Assembly: GCA_028066335.1 (NCBI GenBank)
Contig: JALCBQ010000005.1
Coordinates: 1-54,395, forward strand
Direction of reading: 5' to 3'
From: Pirellulaceae bacterium
Lineage (GTDB): Bacteria; Planctomycetota; Planctomycetia; Pirellulales; Pirellulaceae
DNA length: 54,395 nucleotides
Both the position numbers and the translations under genes were made by a program. Of this stretch, positions 9,338 through 18,181 are shown one piece after another. The notes under the pieces were generated by a model. That model worked only from the letters and a program-made list of their open reading frames with translations, was not told the origin of the DNA and searched no databases. How positions within the stretch are numbered: position 1 is the stretch's first letter; every line of letters begins with the position of its first letter.

Positions 9338-9604
9338 ATGGCTCACATTCTCCGTAAAAAATTAAGGACTAAAAACGTGGACATCAGCATGACAATGACT
9401 CTCTTAACCTGCCTCGTTGGACTAGGCGTTACGATAATGATGGCCGGAATCCCCTGGGCGTACAGTATCCATGGCCGGCTCACCAAAATTGAAACCAATA
9501 TTGTTGACAGCCTGGAATGTCGCGAAAGAATTGACGAACTCGGCGAAAGGGTTCTCCGCATTGAAATTAAACTGGATAGTAATAATGACCATTCCCAAAG
9601 CTAA
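9338..9604 (+). CDS. small membrane protein with one TM helix and a coiled coil
   Basis: Read from ATG 9338 the protein has 88 residues; a GTG at 9317 would add seven. After a basic N-terminus there is one strong transmembrane segment (LLTCLVGLGVTIMMAGIPWAY), then a charged heptad-like stretch (LTKIETNIV, then RIDELGERVLRIEIKL). Small proteins with a TM helix and coiled coil occur at the edges of phage lysis and packaging gene sets, but I cannot assign a family. The end overlaps the next gene by 20 nt, which ties it to the ParB-like/terminase run. Confidence 0.6.
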   Translation: MAHILRKKLRTKNVDISMTMTLLTCLVGLGVTIMMAGIPWAYSIHGRLTKIETNIVDSLECRERIDELGERVLRIEIKLDSNNDHSQS

Positions 9605-10211
9605 AAAACCTGTTTACAAAACCAAAAATGGAGTGGTCGCCGATCGAATTCTCTCGCTTCGCCGAATTCCCATTTCGTCTATTATTCCCCGAAAAAATCG
9701 TTGGCGAAAACACCCCAAGAGACAAAAAGATCTCCTGACCTCACTACTTCAGGAAATCGGCTTTACTCAGCCGATCGTCGTCACCCCAAGCCGGCAGAAA
9801 AAAAACGAAGAGCAGTTTATCCTCCTCGACGGTCACCTGCGCCTTGAAATTTTAACTGAGCTTCAAGCAGCAGCTAAAAGTAAGTCGCCACCAAAAATCC
9901 CTGCTCTTGTTTTACAACTCTCACAAAAAGAAGAGCGGGCTTTGGCGATCTTTAGCGACTACACAACACAGCTCTCCCAAAAAGACAAAGCTGAGCTTGC
10001 TAGTCTGAGCAAATCGATCGAGTCGAAGAACAAACAAATTTTAGCCTCTCTTGAGAAGATCGAACAACAAGACAGGAATGCCAGACAACGCAAAGTCGCT
10101 GTGCCTGAATTCCATCACATCCAAATTGAGTGCACCGACGAAGAAGAACAAAGAGAGGTCTATGATCTCGTCAAAAGAAAAGGTTATTCTTGCCGGATTC
10201 TGACTCTCTAA
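9585..10211 (+). CDS. ParB-like (ParB/Srx fold) protein of phage type
   Basis: A 208-residue protein from ATG 9585; an earlier in-frame start would extend much further into the upstream gene. Residues about 24-90 are a ParB N-terminal domain: a strand with RIPISSIIP, a helix ending in GFTQPIVV, and the diagnostic DGHLRLE at 82-88. The C-terminus ends EEEQREVYDLVKRKGYSCR, a pattern I associate with ParB-like proteins of phages and mobile elements rather than chromosomal ParB. It lacks the central HTH domain expected of a partition ParB. ParB-fold domains bind nucleotides and can act as nucleases or CTP switches; the activity here is unknown. The next gene begins 33 nt downstream. Confidence 0.8.
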   Translation: MTIPKAKKPVYKTKNGVVADRILSLRRIPISSIIPRKNRWRKHPKRQKDLLTSLLQEIGFTQPIVVTPSRQKKNEEQFILLDGHLRLEILTELQAAAKSKSPPKIPALVLQLSQKEERALAIFSDYTTQLSQKDKAELASLSKSIESKNKQILASLEKIEQQDRNARQRKVAVPEFHHIQIECTDEEEQREVYDLVKRKGYSCRILTL

Positions 10212-10244
10212 CCATAAACAATAACGAACGACAGGGGACATTTT

Positions 10245-11390
10245 ATGAAAGTTCAAAAACATAACTACAACCTAGTTTGCCATACTAAACCGAGTTTTCG
10301 CAGCGAACAAGTCATCGGGATGTTTGGTCTCGACCAGGAAGAGGCCTCGTTGTGTAAAACTGAAATTCAATCAGAGCTACCACTGCTGAGTGAAGATTGG
10401 TCGATCGGTGCAATCGTCGGGCCATCAGGGTCGGGCAAATCGACACTCGCTCAAAAAGTCTACGAAAAACAATACTACAACCCTAAAAAGACCCGATGGA
10501 AAAAAGAGGTCTCAATAATCGATCACTTCCCCTTAAAGTCGACGATCAAAGAGGTCACTCATCTATTGACAAGTGTTGGTCTTTCCTCACCGAAAGCCTG
10601 GCTACGCCCCTATTCGATCCTTTCAACGGGTGAAAAGTTCCGTGCCGATCTCGCCCTGGCCCTTCTTTCATCAGACTCGGTACTCGCCTTCGACGAGTTT
10701 ACCAGTGTCGTTGATCGCCAAGTTGCCCATGCGATCTCTTATTCGGCAGCTCGTGCTATTCGGAAAAAAAGAATCGAGAAGAAATTCGTAGCAATCAGTT
10801 GTCATACCGATATCCTCGATTGGTTAAGGCCCGACTGGGTTTACGACATGGGCTCGGGCCAGCTCGCCCGAGAGTGCCTTCGGCAAAGGCCACCTATTGA
10901 GCTGGAAATCGTCCGTTGTCGACAAACCCTCTGGTCAATTTTTTCAAAGCATCACTATTTAAACCACAACATACCTCAATCAGCGACCTGCTACCTGGCA
11001 ACATGGGACGACCAACCGGTCGCCTTCTGCGCCGTCGTCGGCATGTTTGGCAGAAAAGGGCGTAAACGAATTAGCCGTATCGTTACCCTTCCTGACTATC
11101 AGGGACTGGGGATCGGCTCATCCCTGTTAGAAAGTGTTGCGACCCATCAACAAGAATTAGGGTTCCGTATAAACATTACAGCAAGTCATCCCGCAGTCAT
11201 TTCTTATTGCAAATTATCATCAGCCTGGAAAGCTGTCGGCTTCTCAAAAACAGGCCACCACGGAAAACAGTATTTCCAAGATATCCGTTTCAAAACCTCG
11301 TTTGGTCGGGCAGTTGCCTCGTTCGAATGGCTCGGTCCCTCGAAGCACCATCCCCAAATGCAAACGACCGCAACAAAATCTCTACGATAA
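10245..11390 (+). CDS. ABC-type ATPase fused to GNAT acetyltransferase-like domain (COG2401 type)
   Basis: A 381-residue protein. The N-terminal half is an ABC ATPase: Walker A GPSGSGKST at 59-67, signature LSTGEKFRADLA at 126-137, Walker B VLAFDEF at 146-152 and switch histidine ISCH at 184-187. Residues about 228-345 form a GNAT fold with the acyl-CoA loop RIVTLPDYQGLGIGSSLL at 278-295. There are no membrane segments, so it is not a transporter subunit. This domain order matches the predicted ABC-acetyltransferase fusion known as COG2401. The GNAT half opens with SKHHYLNH, which resembles Mom-like base-modifying GNATs of phages; that comparison is from memory. DNA or protein modification driven by an ABC motor is an inference. 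Confidence 0.82.
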   Translation: MKVQKHNYNLVCHTKPSFRSEQVIGMFGLDQEEASLCKTEIQSELPLLSEDWSIGAIVGPSGSGKSTLAQKVYEKQYYNPKKTRWKKEVSIIDHFPLKSTIKEVTHLLTSVGLSSPKAWLRPYSILSTGEKFRADLALALLSSDSVLAFDEFTSVVDRQVAHAISYSAARAIRKKRIEKKFVAISCHTDILDWLRPDWVYDMGSGQLARECLRQRPPIELEIVRCRQTLWSIFSKHHYLNHNIPQSATCYLATWDDQPVAFCAVVGMFGRKGRKRISRIVTLPDYQGLGIGSSLLESVATHQQELGFRINITASHPAVISYCKLSSAWKAVGFSKTGHHGKQYFQDIRFKTSFGRAVASFEWLGPSKHHPQMQTTATKSLR

Positions 11391-11470
11391 GATTTTTCAA
11401 AAAGTCTTTCGTCACGAGCCAACGTTTTATCTCTATTAACTTTTTCTTTTGATTTTCGCAGGCTCAAAAT

Positions 11471-11962
11471 ATGAACAAACCACCAACAAACCGCGAGTAC
11501 GATATTTTCACGGCAGTCACTGTTCACGGAAAATCGCTTACCGAAGTCGGTCAACAATACAACGTTCGCCCTACTCAAGTTAGCCGAATTGTTTCAAAAA
11601 CAAAAAAGTGGCTCTCCATGGAACTTCTTTTCAAAGAGGAAGAGTCCCTACCCAACCTGACACTACTACTCCACAAAAAACGATTAGAACATCAATGGTA
11701 CGAGTACATGAACTCTTGGTACCTCTCCTCAAAGGAGGCTCAGGGAGGAGATTGGCGACTCCTGGAACAAGCTCGGAAAGTTCTGGCAGAAATCCGGCAA
11801 ATCATACAACAAATCACCCAGAACAACAAAGAAGGCGAGCCCGATGCCACACAAATCCCCGAAGAACAACGAGATGAAATTATCCGATACCTCATGGATC
11901 AAATTCGCAACCGACGAACAACTCAAGGCTCTTCTAAAACTCTTCCCCAAACCGACCAATAA
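11471..11962 (+). CDS. small HTH protein in terminase small-subunit position
   Basis: A 163-residue protein. The N-terminal 45 residues hold a helix-turn-helix (HGKSLTEVGQQYNVRPTQVSRIV). Long helical regions (about 55-135) suited to oligomerisation follow, then a polar tail. This layout fits small terminase subunits, which recognise DNA and dock the large subunit. They are too variable to prove by eye, so the call leans on the large terminase gene that begins inside its 3' end. The two frames overlap by at least 89 nt. Confidence 0.6.
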   Translation: MNKPPTNREYDIFTAVTVHGKSLTEVGQQYNVRPTQVSRIVSKTKKWLSMELLFKEEESLPNLTLLLHKKRLEHQWYEYMNSWYLSSKEAQGGDWRLLEQARKVLAEIRQIIQQITQNNKEGEPDATQIPEEQRDEIIRYLMDQIRNRRTTQGSSKTLPQTDQ

Positions 11963-13331
11963 AACCAATAACACTCCCCTCCAAATCTATTGTCCAATCG
12001 CCCCTACCCCCAAACAGACACTTTTTCTCAAGCAAAAGAAACGGGAAGTTTTTTACGGTGGAGCCGCCGGGGGTGGTAAAAGTAACGCCTTACTCATGGG
12101 TGCCCTGCAATACGTTCATATACCAGGATACTCTGCTATTATTCTCCGAAAAGATCTGCCTCGACTTCGCCTCTCTGGCGGTCTTTTGCCACAAAGTCAT
12201 GCCTGGTTTTCACACACCTCGGCGACCTGGAACAGCCGTGATTGGCGATGGACTTTTCCAACCTCACAAGGCTCACCGGCGACAATCAGCTTTGGTTACT
12301 TAAAAAACAGTCTCGACAAATTCCGTTACGGATCGAGTGAATACCAATACATCGCCTTTGACGAGTTGACCGAATTCACCGAAAACGATTACCTTTTTAT
12401 GTTTTCACGTTTGAGATCGACCAAAAAAATTAACGTCCCACTACGAATCCGGGCCGCCAGCAACCCCGGCAACCTCGGTCACCAATGGGTCAAGCGTCGG
12501 TTTATTCCCGAATTTGACCACTTAAAACCGAAAAAATTCTACCAAAAAAATGGCCGCGTTTTTATACCAGCCTCAATCGCCGATAACCCTTTCGTCAACG
12601 AAAAAGAGTACACCAAAAGTCTCCAAAACCTGCCGACTGTTTTACGAGAAAGACTTTTAAATGGTGACTGGCGTATTCAAGATATTGGCCTTATCAAACA
12701 AGAGTGGCTACAGTACTACTCGTTTGACGGTGGGAAATTTTTTCCCCTTAATCAGACAAAAGATACCCCGCAAACAATCTCTCTCAAAGAAGGAACCGTC
12801 TTTACAACAATTGACCCGGCAGGAACGAGTGCTGAAAAGGCTCGTGAAACGAAAGGTTACCAACCGAGTTGGTCGGTCGCCTCGACCTGGTTCTGGAGTC
12901 ACAACCCTGTCTATCCTGATCGACTGTTTCTTTTAAGCGTTTGGCGAGAGCGGGTCAGCTTCGACCGTTTGTGTGCTGCGATTGAAAACATCGCTAAAAA
13001 GTGGCAACCAAAAAAAATTCTCATTGAGAACGAAAAACTTGGCAAAGCGGCTGTTGACATCTTAGGGCAACACTTGCCAATTGAGACGATTGCAACCAGA
13101 GGCCAAGACAAAGTAACCCGTGCCGCCCCCTTCATTAACAAACTACAACAAGGGGAGATCTATTTTCCCGAAGCGAATAATGGGTGGCTTGCAACCTTTG
13201 AGGCCGAGCTTCTCGGTTGGACTGGCCTTCCTCAAGAGACCTCCGACCAAATCGATACGGCCGCCTATGCAGCCGACTACTTGCTAAAAAACCGTCCTCA
13301 ACAAGGGGCAATCTTTACCGACTGGACCTGA
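11874..13331 (+). CDS. phage-type terminase large subunit (ATPase plus nuclease)
   Basis: DNA-packaging motor protein of the TerL family. From ATG 11874 it has 485 residues; ATG 11844 would add ten. Numbered from 11844, the ATPase has an adenine-motif TPKQTLFL (55-62), Walker A GGAAGGGKS (72-80), Walker B YIAFDE (169-174) and AASNP motif III (204-208). The RNase H-like nuclease keeps three acidic residues: Asp324 in TTIDPAG, Glu395 in LIENE and Asp471 in DQIDTAAYA. All motifs look intact, so the protein is probably active. No start codon exists in frame between the end of the upstream gene and Walker A, so translation must begin inside the upstream gene. No portal, protease or capsid gene follows; the next gene is on the opposite strand. 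Confidence 0.92.
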   Translation: MKLSDTSWIKFATDEQLKALLKLFPKPTNKTNNTPLQIYCPIAPTPKQTLFLKQKKREVFYGGAAGGGKSNALLMGALQYVHIPGYSAIILRKDLPRLRLSGGLLPQSHAWFSHTSATWNSRDWRWTFPTSQGSPATISFGYLKNSLDKFRYGSSEYQYIAFDELTEFTENDYLFMFSRLRSTKKINVPLRIRAASNPGNLGHQWVKRRFIPEFDHLKPKKFYQKNGRVFIPASIADNPFVNEKEYTKSLQNLPTVLRERLLNGDWRIQDIGLIKQEWLQYYSFDGGKFFPLNQTKDTPQTISLKEGTVFTTIDPAGTSAEKARETKGYQPSWSVASTWFWSHNPVYPDRLFLLSVWRERVSFDRLCAAIENIAKKWQPKKILIENEKLGKAAVDILGQHLPIETIATRGQDKVTRAAPFINKLQQGEIYFPEANNGWLATFEAELLGWTGLPQETSDQIDTAAYAADYLLKNRPQQGAIFTDWT

Positions 13332-13397
13332 CGTCACCATCAACTTCTTTTCTCTTTACACACGTGCTAAAAAATCTTAACGATCGAATCGGCTTTG

Positions 13398-14978
13398 TTA
13401 CGAGGAGGTCTCTTTTGTTTTTTTAGCCGCTGCCTTGCTTTTTTCACGGAACTGAAAACTTTCGGCCATGATCCGATCCGTTACTCCAAAGACTCCGGCA
13501 TATTTTGGCTCGTAAGAAAAAACATAAGAGGCTTGTTGCCCATCATCGCTTAAAAAATGGTAATAAATCCACTGCATAGGAAGTCCATTAACATGCCCAA
13601 CACCAACCAATCGTAGTACTTGAACGGAACCAGTTTCCTCAAGAACCTCTGAAGAGACGACCTGTTGTAATTGATCTCCCTGAGCGAGACGAATATTTTT
13701 CTCGAACAACTCTTTAGAGAGTTTTTTCCCCTTTGGAAATTTGGGCAATCGGGTCACATGGCACTGCCCAATGAGCTGGCCATCGGTAATCATTCGTAAA
13801 ACAGTCATATCGTACCGATCCAAAACTGTATGCCAACGACGATCATGCAAAAAAGCGAAGTTGCCCACAGGTGAATGCAATAAAAGATACGAGTTCCCTT
13901 TGAGTGGAAGTGCGAGAGAGGCAAGCTCTTTTTGAGAAACAAAGTGTGCCTGACCACGCTCTTTTTTATCAATACCTTCTCCTTCCTGAACCTCCTCGTC
14001 TTTTAGAATACTCTCTTGCGGCAAAATACTCACTGATAAGTCGACCTTAAGGTCGTGCCCCGGCTCAATAAACCCGGCCGATTTTTTTTCGTGGAACTGG
14101 GCTTTTAGGGTCGTTATTACTCCCTCTGCCAAATTGAATGTCCCTTCGAGTGTTACTTTCATTTCTATTTTTGCTGCCGACTGAGCGCCCGTTATAGATC
14201 CACTCATATGCCACAATAGTCGATCGTCTGACAATTCGACAACTTTTCCCGTCAAACCACCTTCATCTAATACATCAAGGCCAAGAAGCTCGGCGGCCGA
14301 CTCTCCTTCAACTTCCCATTTATCACCGACCTCAAGGTCGGTTTCAGGAAACAGTTTATGCAAAATTGCCGTATTCAGCGGAACATCCAATATTTGCAAT
14401 TCCTCGCGAGTCAACGGTTCGGCCGAAGGTACAAGGTCGTACCCTTTCCCCGGTTTTTTTCCTGTAGGCAACACGGGTGCCTCATCTGACTCGTCTAAAT
14501 GGACCTCTGCATCAATTACAAGCCGATCGTTTTCAACAACATAAATGACATTGTGCTTGGCAGGCAAAAGGCGATTTTGTGTCACCTTTGTTTCGTGCAA
14601 TGTTATTTTGGCTTTGGCACTAAGGTCAGTCCGTTTTGCCAAAACGTTATTTCCATTTTCAAAGATCTGCTCGGTGTATTCGATATCGACTTTCGTCGCC
14701 ACGGGAAGATCATGGACCTCTTTTTCAGCATCGACAATATGAATTTTTCCCTCGGTAGTAAGTCCGACAACGACCTTTCGCTCTCCTAAGTTTTTCTCAA
14801 TCCCAAAGATCTTATTGCTAAAGTTTTTTGGTGGCAAAAGGTGGCTATCTAGCTCGTTCTCCTGGGCCATTAAGGTGCCCAAGCCAGGAGCCAAGCCAGA
14901 CTCTCCCAGAAATCCAATCACCCCAAAAAGACATAAACCAATATACAGAAACGACTTATACCTTTTCAAAACAAACAT
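13398..14978 (-). CDS. exported protein of unknown function
   Basis: A 526-residue protein beginning with a classic export signal: basic MFVLKRYK, a hydrophobic core (about 9-36) and a likely signal peptidase site near LMAQ. The mature part is mostly beta-strand-like, with no cysteine pairs or catalytic motif that I recognise. It contains a segment rich in Asp/Glu and Lys around 325-345 and a Lys/Ala/Ser-rich C-terminus. The region DVPLNTAILHKLFPETDLEVGDKW recalls planctomycete secreted proteins of unknown role. It converges on the terminase gene with a 66-nt gap and appears monocistronic. Confidence 0.75.
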   Translation of the reverse strand: MFVLKRYKSFLYIGLCLFGVIGFLGESGLAPGLGTLMAQENELDSHLLPPKNFSNKIFGIEKNLGERKVVVGLTTEGKIHIVDAEKEVHDLPVATKVDIEYTEQIFENGNNVLAKRTDLSAKAKITLHETKVTQNRLLPAKHNVIYVVENDRLVIDAEVHLDESDEAPVLPTGKKPGKGYDLVPSAEPLTREELQILDVPLNTAILHKLFPETDLEVGDKWEVEGESAAELLGLDVLDEGGLTGKVVELSDDRLLWHMSGSITGAQSAAKIEMKVTLEGTFNLAEGVITTLKAQFHEKKSAGFIEPGHDLKVDLSVSILPQESILKDEEVQEGEGIDKKERGQAHFVSQKELASLALPLKGNSYLLLHSPVGNFAFLHDRRWHTVLDRYDMTVLRMITDGQLIGQCHVTRLPKFPKGKKLSKELFEKNIRLAQGDQLQQVVSSEVLEETGSVQVLRLVGVGHVNGLPMQWIYYHFLSDDGQQASYVFSYEPKYAGVFGVTDRIMAESFQFREKSKAAAKKTKETSS

Positions 14979-15781
14979 TTTTCAACCTATATCATACGAC
15001 TTGATTATCTGGGTGACCGACGAAAGGAAGCTCACCTCCACCTCCCCTGTTTATATGCGATTTCGTCAAATCCGCAGCCTTTCCTTGCACGTTTCATAAC
15101 GATTTTTCGGAAAAAACGAACCTGACCAGGCGATACACCCTCCCTAACGTAGAGGGACCAGCCAGCAACGTCTCTCCTTCGCTCCTCTCCAAATCGAGAA
15201 CAAATACCTCCCAAGAAAAATATAACGCACCTATGTTGGGTAGAAAAACCTTCATTTTTCACCCGATTTTTTCAAAAAAGAGGTAAGATATCGGGCTATT
15301 AAGGAAGTTTTGGCCTCTAAAGTGATGAATATCTACCAACCAGCCGACAGCTTTGCGGCGACTTTATTTTAGAACAACCCGCCCGTCCAAGCAAACGACA
15401 TAAGCACCGACGCAGACCTTCCATTTTGCCTATTTTCCCAATGTCAAATATTCATTCGCCACAACCTATACCGAATAACTAGTCGTCATTTGTACAGAAC
15501 TTTTCATTTTTTTCAACGTAATGAAGCAATTCATGACTTTACCGAGTACCATTGATAAGATGGGAAATCCTCTTCATGATGGAGAGGCACTGACACACGA
15601 CTTCTTTTAGCGTCAAAGCGCAAGGATTTAGGATTTTCAACCTCACAAGGTGGCAATACAAACAACGACATAATTTTTAATTTTTTATAGAATAATAGGC
15701 CCTCCTTGGCCCTCAAATTGCACCTAGTCCGTTACAGGCGGGAACCGGCGTCGATCTGCCATAATTGCATGTTCCTATAGG
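14979..15781. other. 803-nt spacer between divergent genes
   Basis: No gene is supported. The spacer separates the exported-protein gene (minus) from the sigma-factor gene (plus), so promoters for both should lie here, but I see no convincing -35/-10 pair. Open frames in this stretch are short and compositionally random. Confidence 0.5.
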
Positions 15782-17602
15782 ATGGGTCTTGCAAAATCCT
15801 ATAACACAAAGAATGTTTACATCAGCGAAAGAAAGGGTTTCGCCGTGAACAAACGATACCAAAATCTTGCGATTGCCCAACTATGCGATCAACTTCGCTT
15901 TACTCCGCCCAAAGTACAGTATGAGGAGACCTTGCGCGCCGAGCGACTCATTGAAGAGCTACTCCCAGAAAAAGAGTACAGCTTCGAATACCTCTACTTC
16001 CGTATAACAGGTCAGCGACCAGATAAGACCGAAATAATATTAATTCATGGACGCGATGCAATCCATGACCTTCGTATTTTTATCGAAGACCTCTCATTCC
16101 TTGCCTGTATTCCAGTCAACGAAGCGGGCGAAACGGTCCACACAATTCAAGATCTCAGCAAACGATTTCAGGTCGCTACCAAAACAATTTCACGATGGCG
16201 AGAACAGGGACTCATCGCCCGTCGCTTTCTCTATAACGGCCGCAAACGCCTCGGCTTTCTTGACAGTAGTATCGAGAGGTTTCTCGTAAAAAACAAGGAA
16301 CAAGTCCTTCGTAGCGAGCGGTTCCGCCAACTAAGCTATCAAGAGAAAAACAATATCGCCCAATCGGCCCGACACCTTGCCCACGCAGGGTATAAATTCT
16401 CGGAAGTCACCAAACGGCTAGGCAAAGAACTAGGCCGATCGACCGAGACAATACGCTATACCCTCAAAGAATACGATAAGAAAAATCCTCGCATAGCGAT
16501 CTTTCCCAACCAAAATGATTCCCTCTCCCATGAGGGGAAACGGTCGATCTATGAACAGTACCACAGTGGTGAATCTGTCAAAAACCTCTCCGACCGATTT
16601 CAACGGACTCCGAGCAGTATTTACAGAATTCTTAGCGAAATCCGAACCGAACATGTCCTACAACTTCCCCTAGACTACATGGACAGTGACGAGTTTGCCG
16701 CCGCAACGACCGACGACGACCTCGATGCAGAAATCCTCTCCGAACTCCTTCTCCCTCAGGAAAAAGAGAACAAGGTTCGACCACCAAGCAACCTCCCGCC
16801 TTATTTGGCAGCTCTTTACCAAACCCCCCTTCTTAATCGACAACAGGAAGCTCACCTTTTCCGAAAATACAACTATCTGAAGTTCAAGGCCTCAAAACTC
16901 CGACAGGGAGCGGAAGAGGCACAAGCAGCAGAGCCAGGGGCTTGGCAAGCTTCTCGGCAAAAAGGAGATGTCCCAGCAGAAGAGGGCTCGTCTGCAGTGA
17001 CCAGAAAACCCCTTACAAAACAGGTTCTTGACGAGATCGAATCCCTCTATCAACAGGCGATCAAGGTTAAAAACCAGATTTTAAAAGCGAACCTGCGGCT
17101 TGTTGTTTCGGTCGCCAAGAAACATAGTGCCGCCAACCGAGGGTTCTTTACCTTGATCTCTGACGGTAATATGTCACTTATTCGGGCGATAGAAAAGTTC
17201 AACTACACACTTGGAAACAAGTTTAGTACCTATGCCACCTGGGCGATCATGAAGAATTTTGCCCGCTCCATTCCGGCAGAACTAAAACATCAAGACCGCT
17301 TTCGCAACACCGCTGACGAGACCTTTCAGTTCAAGGAAGATTTTCGCGCCAACGCCGCCAAGCAGGAGGCCGAAAACCGTGTACGTGAACAACAAATCGG
17401 TAACATGCTTCACTACCTAGACAAGCGTGAGCAACAAATTATCATCCATCGATTTGGCCTAAACTATCAAGAAGAGCCCAAAACCCTCCAGGAGGTAGGA
17501 AAAATCCTTGAAGTCACCAAAGAGCGTGTTCGCCAAATCGAGGCGAGGGCACTGAACAAACTACGTGTCGCGGCCAAGAAAGAGAAAATCGATCCTGAGT
17601 AA
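15782..17602 (+). CDS. sigma-70 family protein with HTH-rich N-terminal extension
   Basis: A 606-residue protein. The N-terminal half holds three predicted helix-turn-helix units: a MerR/excisionase-like one at about 121-150 (IQDLSKRFQVATKTISRWRE), another at 205-232 and a third at 262-288. Sigma region 1.2 follows (340-374), then an Ala/Glu-rich linker (375-410), region 2 (428-500, with RLVVSVAKKH, LISDGNMSLIRAIEKF and FSTYATW) and region 4 (540-600, DKREQQIIIHRFGL, TKERVRQIEARALNKLR). Regions 1.1 and 3 are not recognisable. It probably directs RNA polymerase to promoters, with the HTH units adding DNA contacts. GTG 15845 is an alternative start. A terminator follows 57 nt after the stop. 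Confidence 0.85.
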   Translation: MGLAKSYNTKNVYISERKGFAVNKRYQNLAIAQLCDQLRFTPPKVQYEETLRAERLIEELLPEKEYSFEYLYFRITGQRPDKTEIILIHGRDAIHDLRIFIEDLSFLACIPVNEAGETVHTIQDLSKRFQVATKTISRWREQGLIARRFLYNGRKRLGFLDSSIERFLVKNKEQVLRSERFRQLSYQEKNNIAQSARHLAHAGYKFSEVTKRLGKELGRSTETIRYTLKEYDKKNPRIAIFPNQNDSLSHEGKRSIYEQYHSGESVKNLSDRFQRTPSSIYRILSEIRTEHVLQLPLDYMDSDEFAAATTDDDLDAEILSELLLPQEKENKVRPPSNLPPYLAALYQTPLLNRQQEAHLFRKYNYLKFKASKLRQGAEEAQAAEPGAWQASRQKGDVPAEEGSSAVTRKPLTKQVLDEIESLYQQAIKVKNQILKANLRLVVSVAKKHSAANRGFFTLISDGNMSLIRAIEKFNYTLGNKFSTYATWAIMKNFARSIPAELKHQDRFRNTADETFQFKEDFRANAAKQEAENRVREQQIGNMLHYLDKREQQIIIHRFGLNYQEEPKTLQEVGKILEVTKERVRQIEARALNKLRVAAKKEKIDPE

Positions 17603-17953
17603 ACAGGGCAACCTTCTTTCTACAGGTTTTGACCTCTTTGTTCCCGTAACATTGTTCCTCACAAAAAACCACTTTTTATGAAGTGGTTTTTTGTGAATGG
17701 GCCGAACCTCCTGAAATACCTCCTCTCTTCTAACCCAACGACGGCGAGAAAGGTTACTTGGTCCCTCCGAAAACCTGTCGAAAAACGACCATATTTCTGC
17801 CTCAAGGCCCAAGTAAAAAAACCTATCTACAAGGGGATAAAACAGAGTTTTGGGGGTGAGTAAAAAAGGGGGACAAATTCCCTTTTTTTGCCCAAACAGA
17901 TATTGCAAGAATAGCGACCACCGTTATATTAACTGGTTTTCGCCGAGTATTGT
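17603..17953. other. spacer with terminator before the tRNA group
   Basis: Apart from the hairpin at 17660-17695, nothing is recognised in these 351 bases. Confidence 0.5.
17660..17695 (+). terminator. intrinsic terminator after the sigma-factor gene
   Basis: CACAAAAAACCACTT (17660-17674) is perfectly complementary to 17681-17695, with a six-base loop and an A6/T6 tract in the stem. It can serve both strands. A very similar element occurs after rpsG. Confidence 0.75.
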
Positions 17954-18026
17954 GCCAGCGTAGCTCAGTTGGCAGAGCAGCTGATTTGTAATCAGCAGGT
18001 CGTGAGTTCGAATCTCTCCGCTGGCT
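17954..18026 (+). tRNA. tRNA-Thr (anticodon TGT)
   Basis: The acceptor arm GCCAGCG pairs with CGCTGGC. The anticodon stem GCTGA/TCAGC holds loop TTTGTAA, giving anticodon TGT. A T-arm with GTTCGAATC is present. The CCA end is not encoded. It is the first of four tRNA genes before tuf. Confidence 0.95.
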
Positions 18027-18155
18027 CTTTTCGACGCCAATTTTTCTCTTTTTGTCGTTAATTAAATACGACTTTAAAAGAGGGGAAGAAATCCTGCAAC
18101 GGGGGCCATACTCGAAGAGCTTTTGCCAAGGTAAGTTCACTGCAGCAAAGGTGTT

Positions 18156-18181
18156 GAAAAAACAGACTGAAAAAACAGACC
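18156..18181. repeat. tandem duplication, 13 bp x 2
   Basis: GAAAAAACAGACT and GAAAAAACAGACC lie head to tail, ending one base before tRNA-Tyr. Confidence 0.75.

Noticed and set aside
8931-13397. Complete prophage or integrative element
   Set aside because: No integrase, capsid, portal, tail or lysis genes and no flanking direct repeats or tRNA attachment site were seen.
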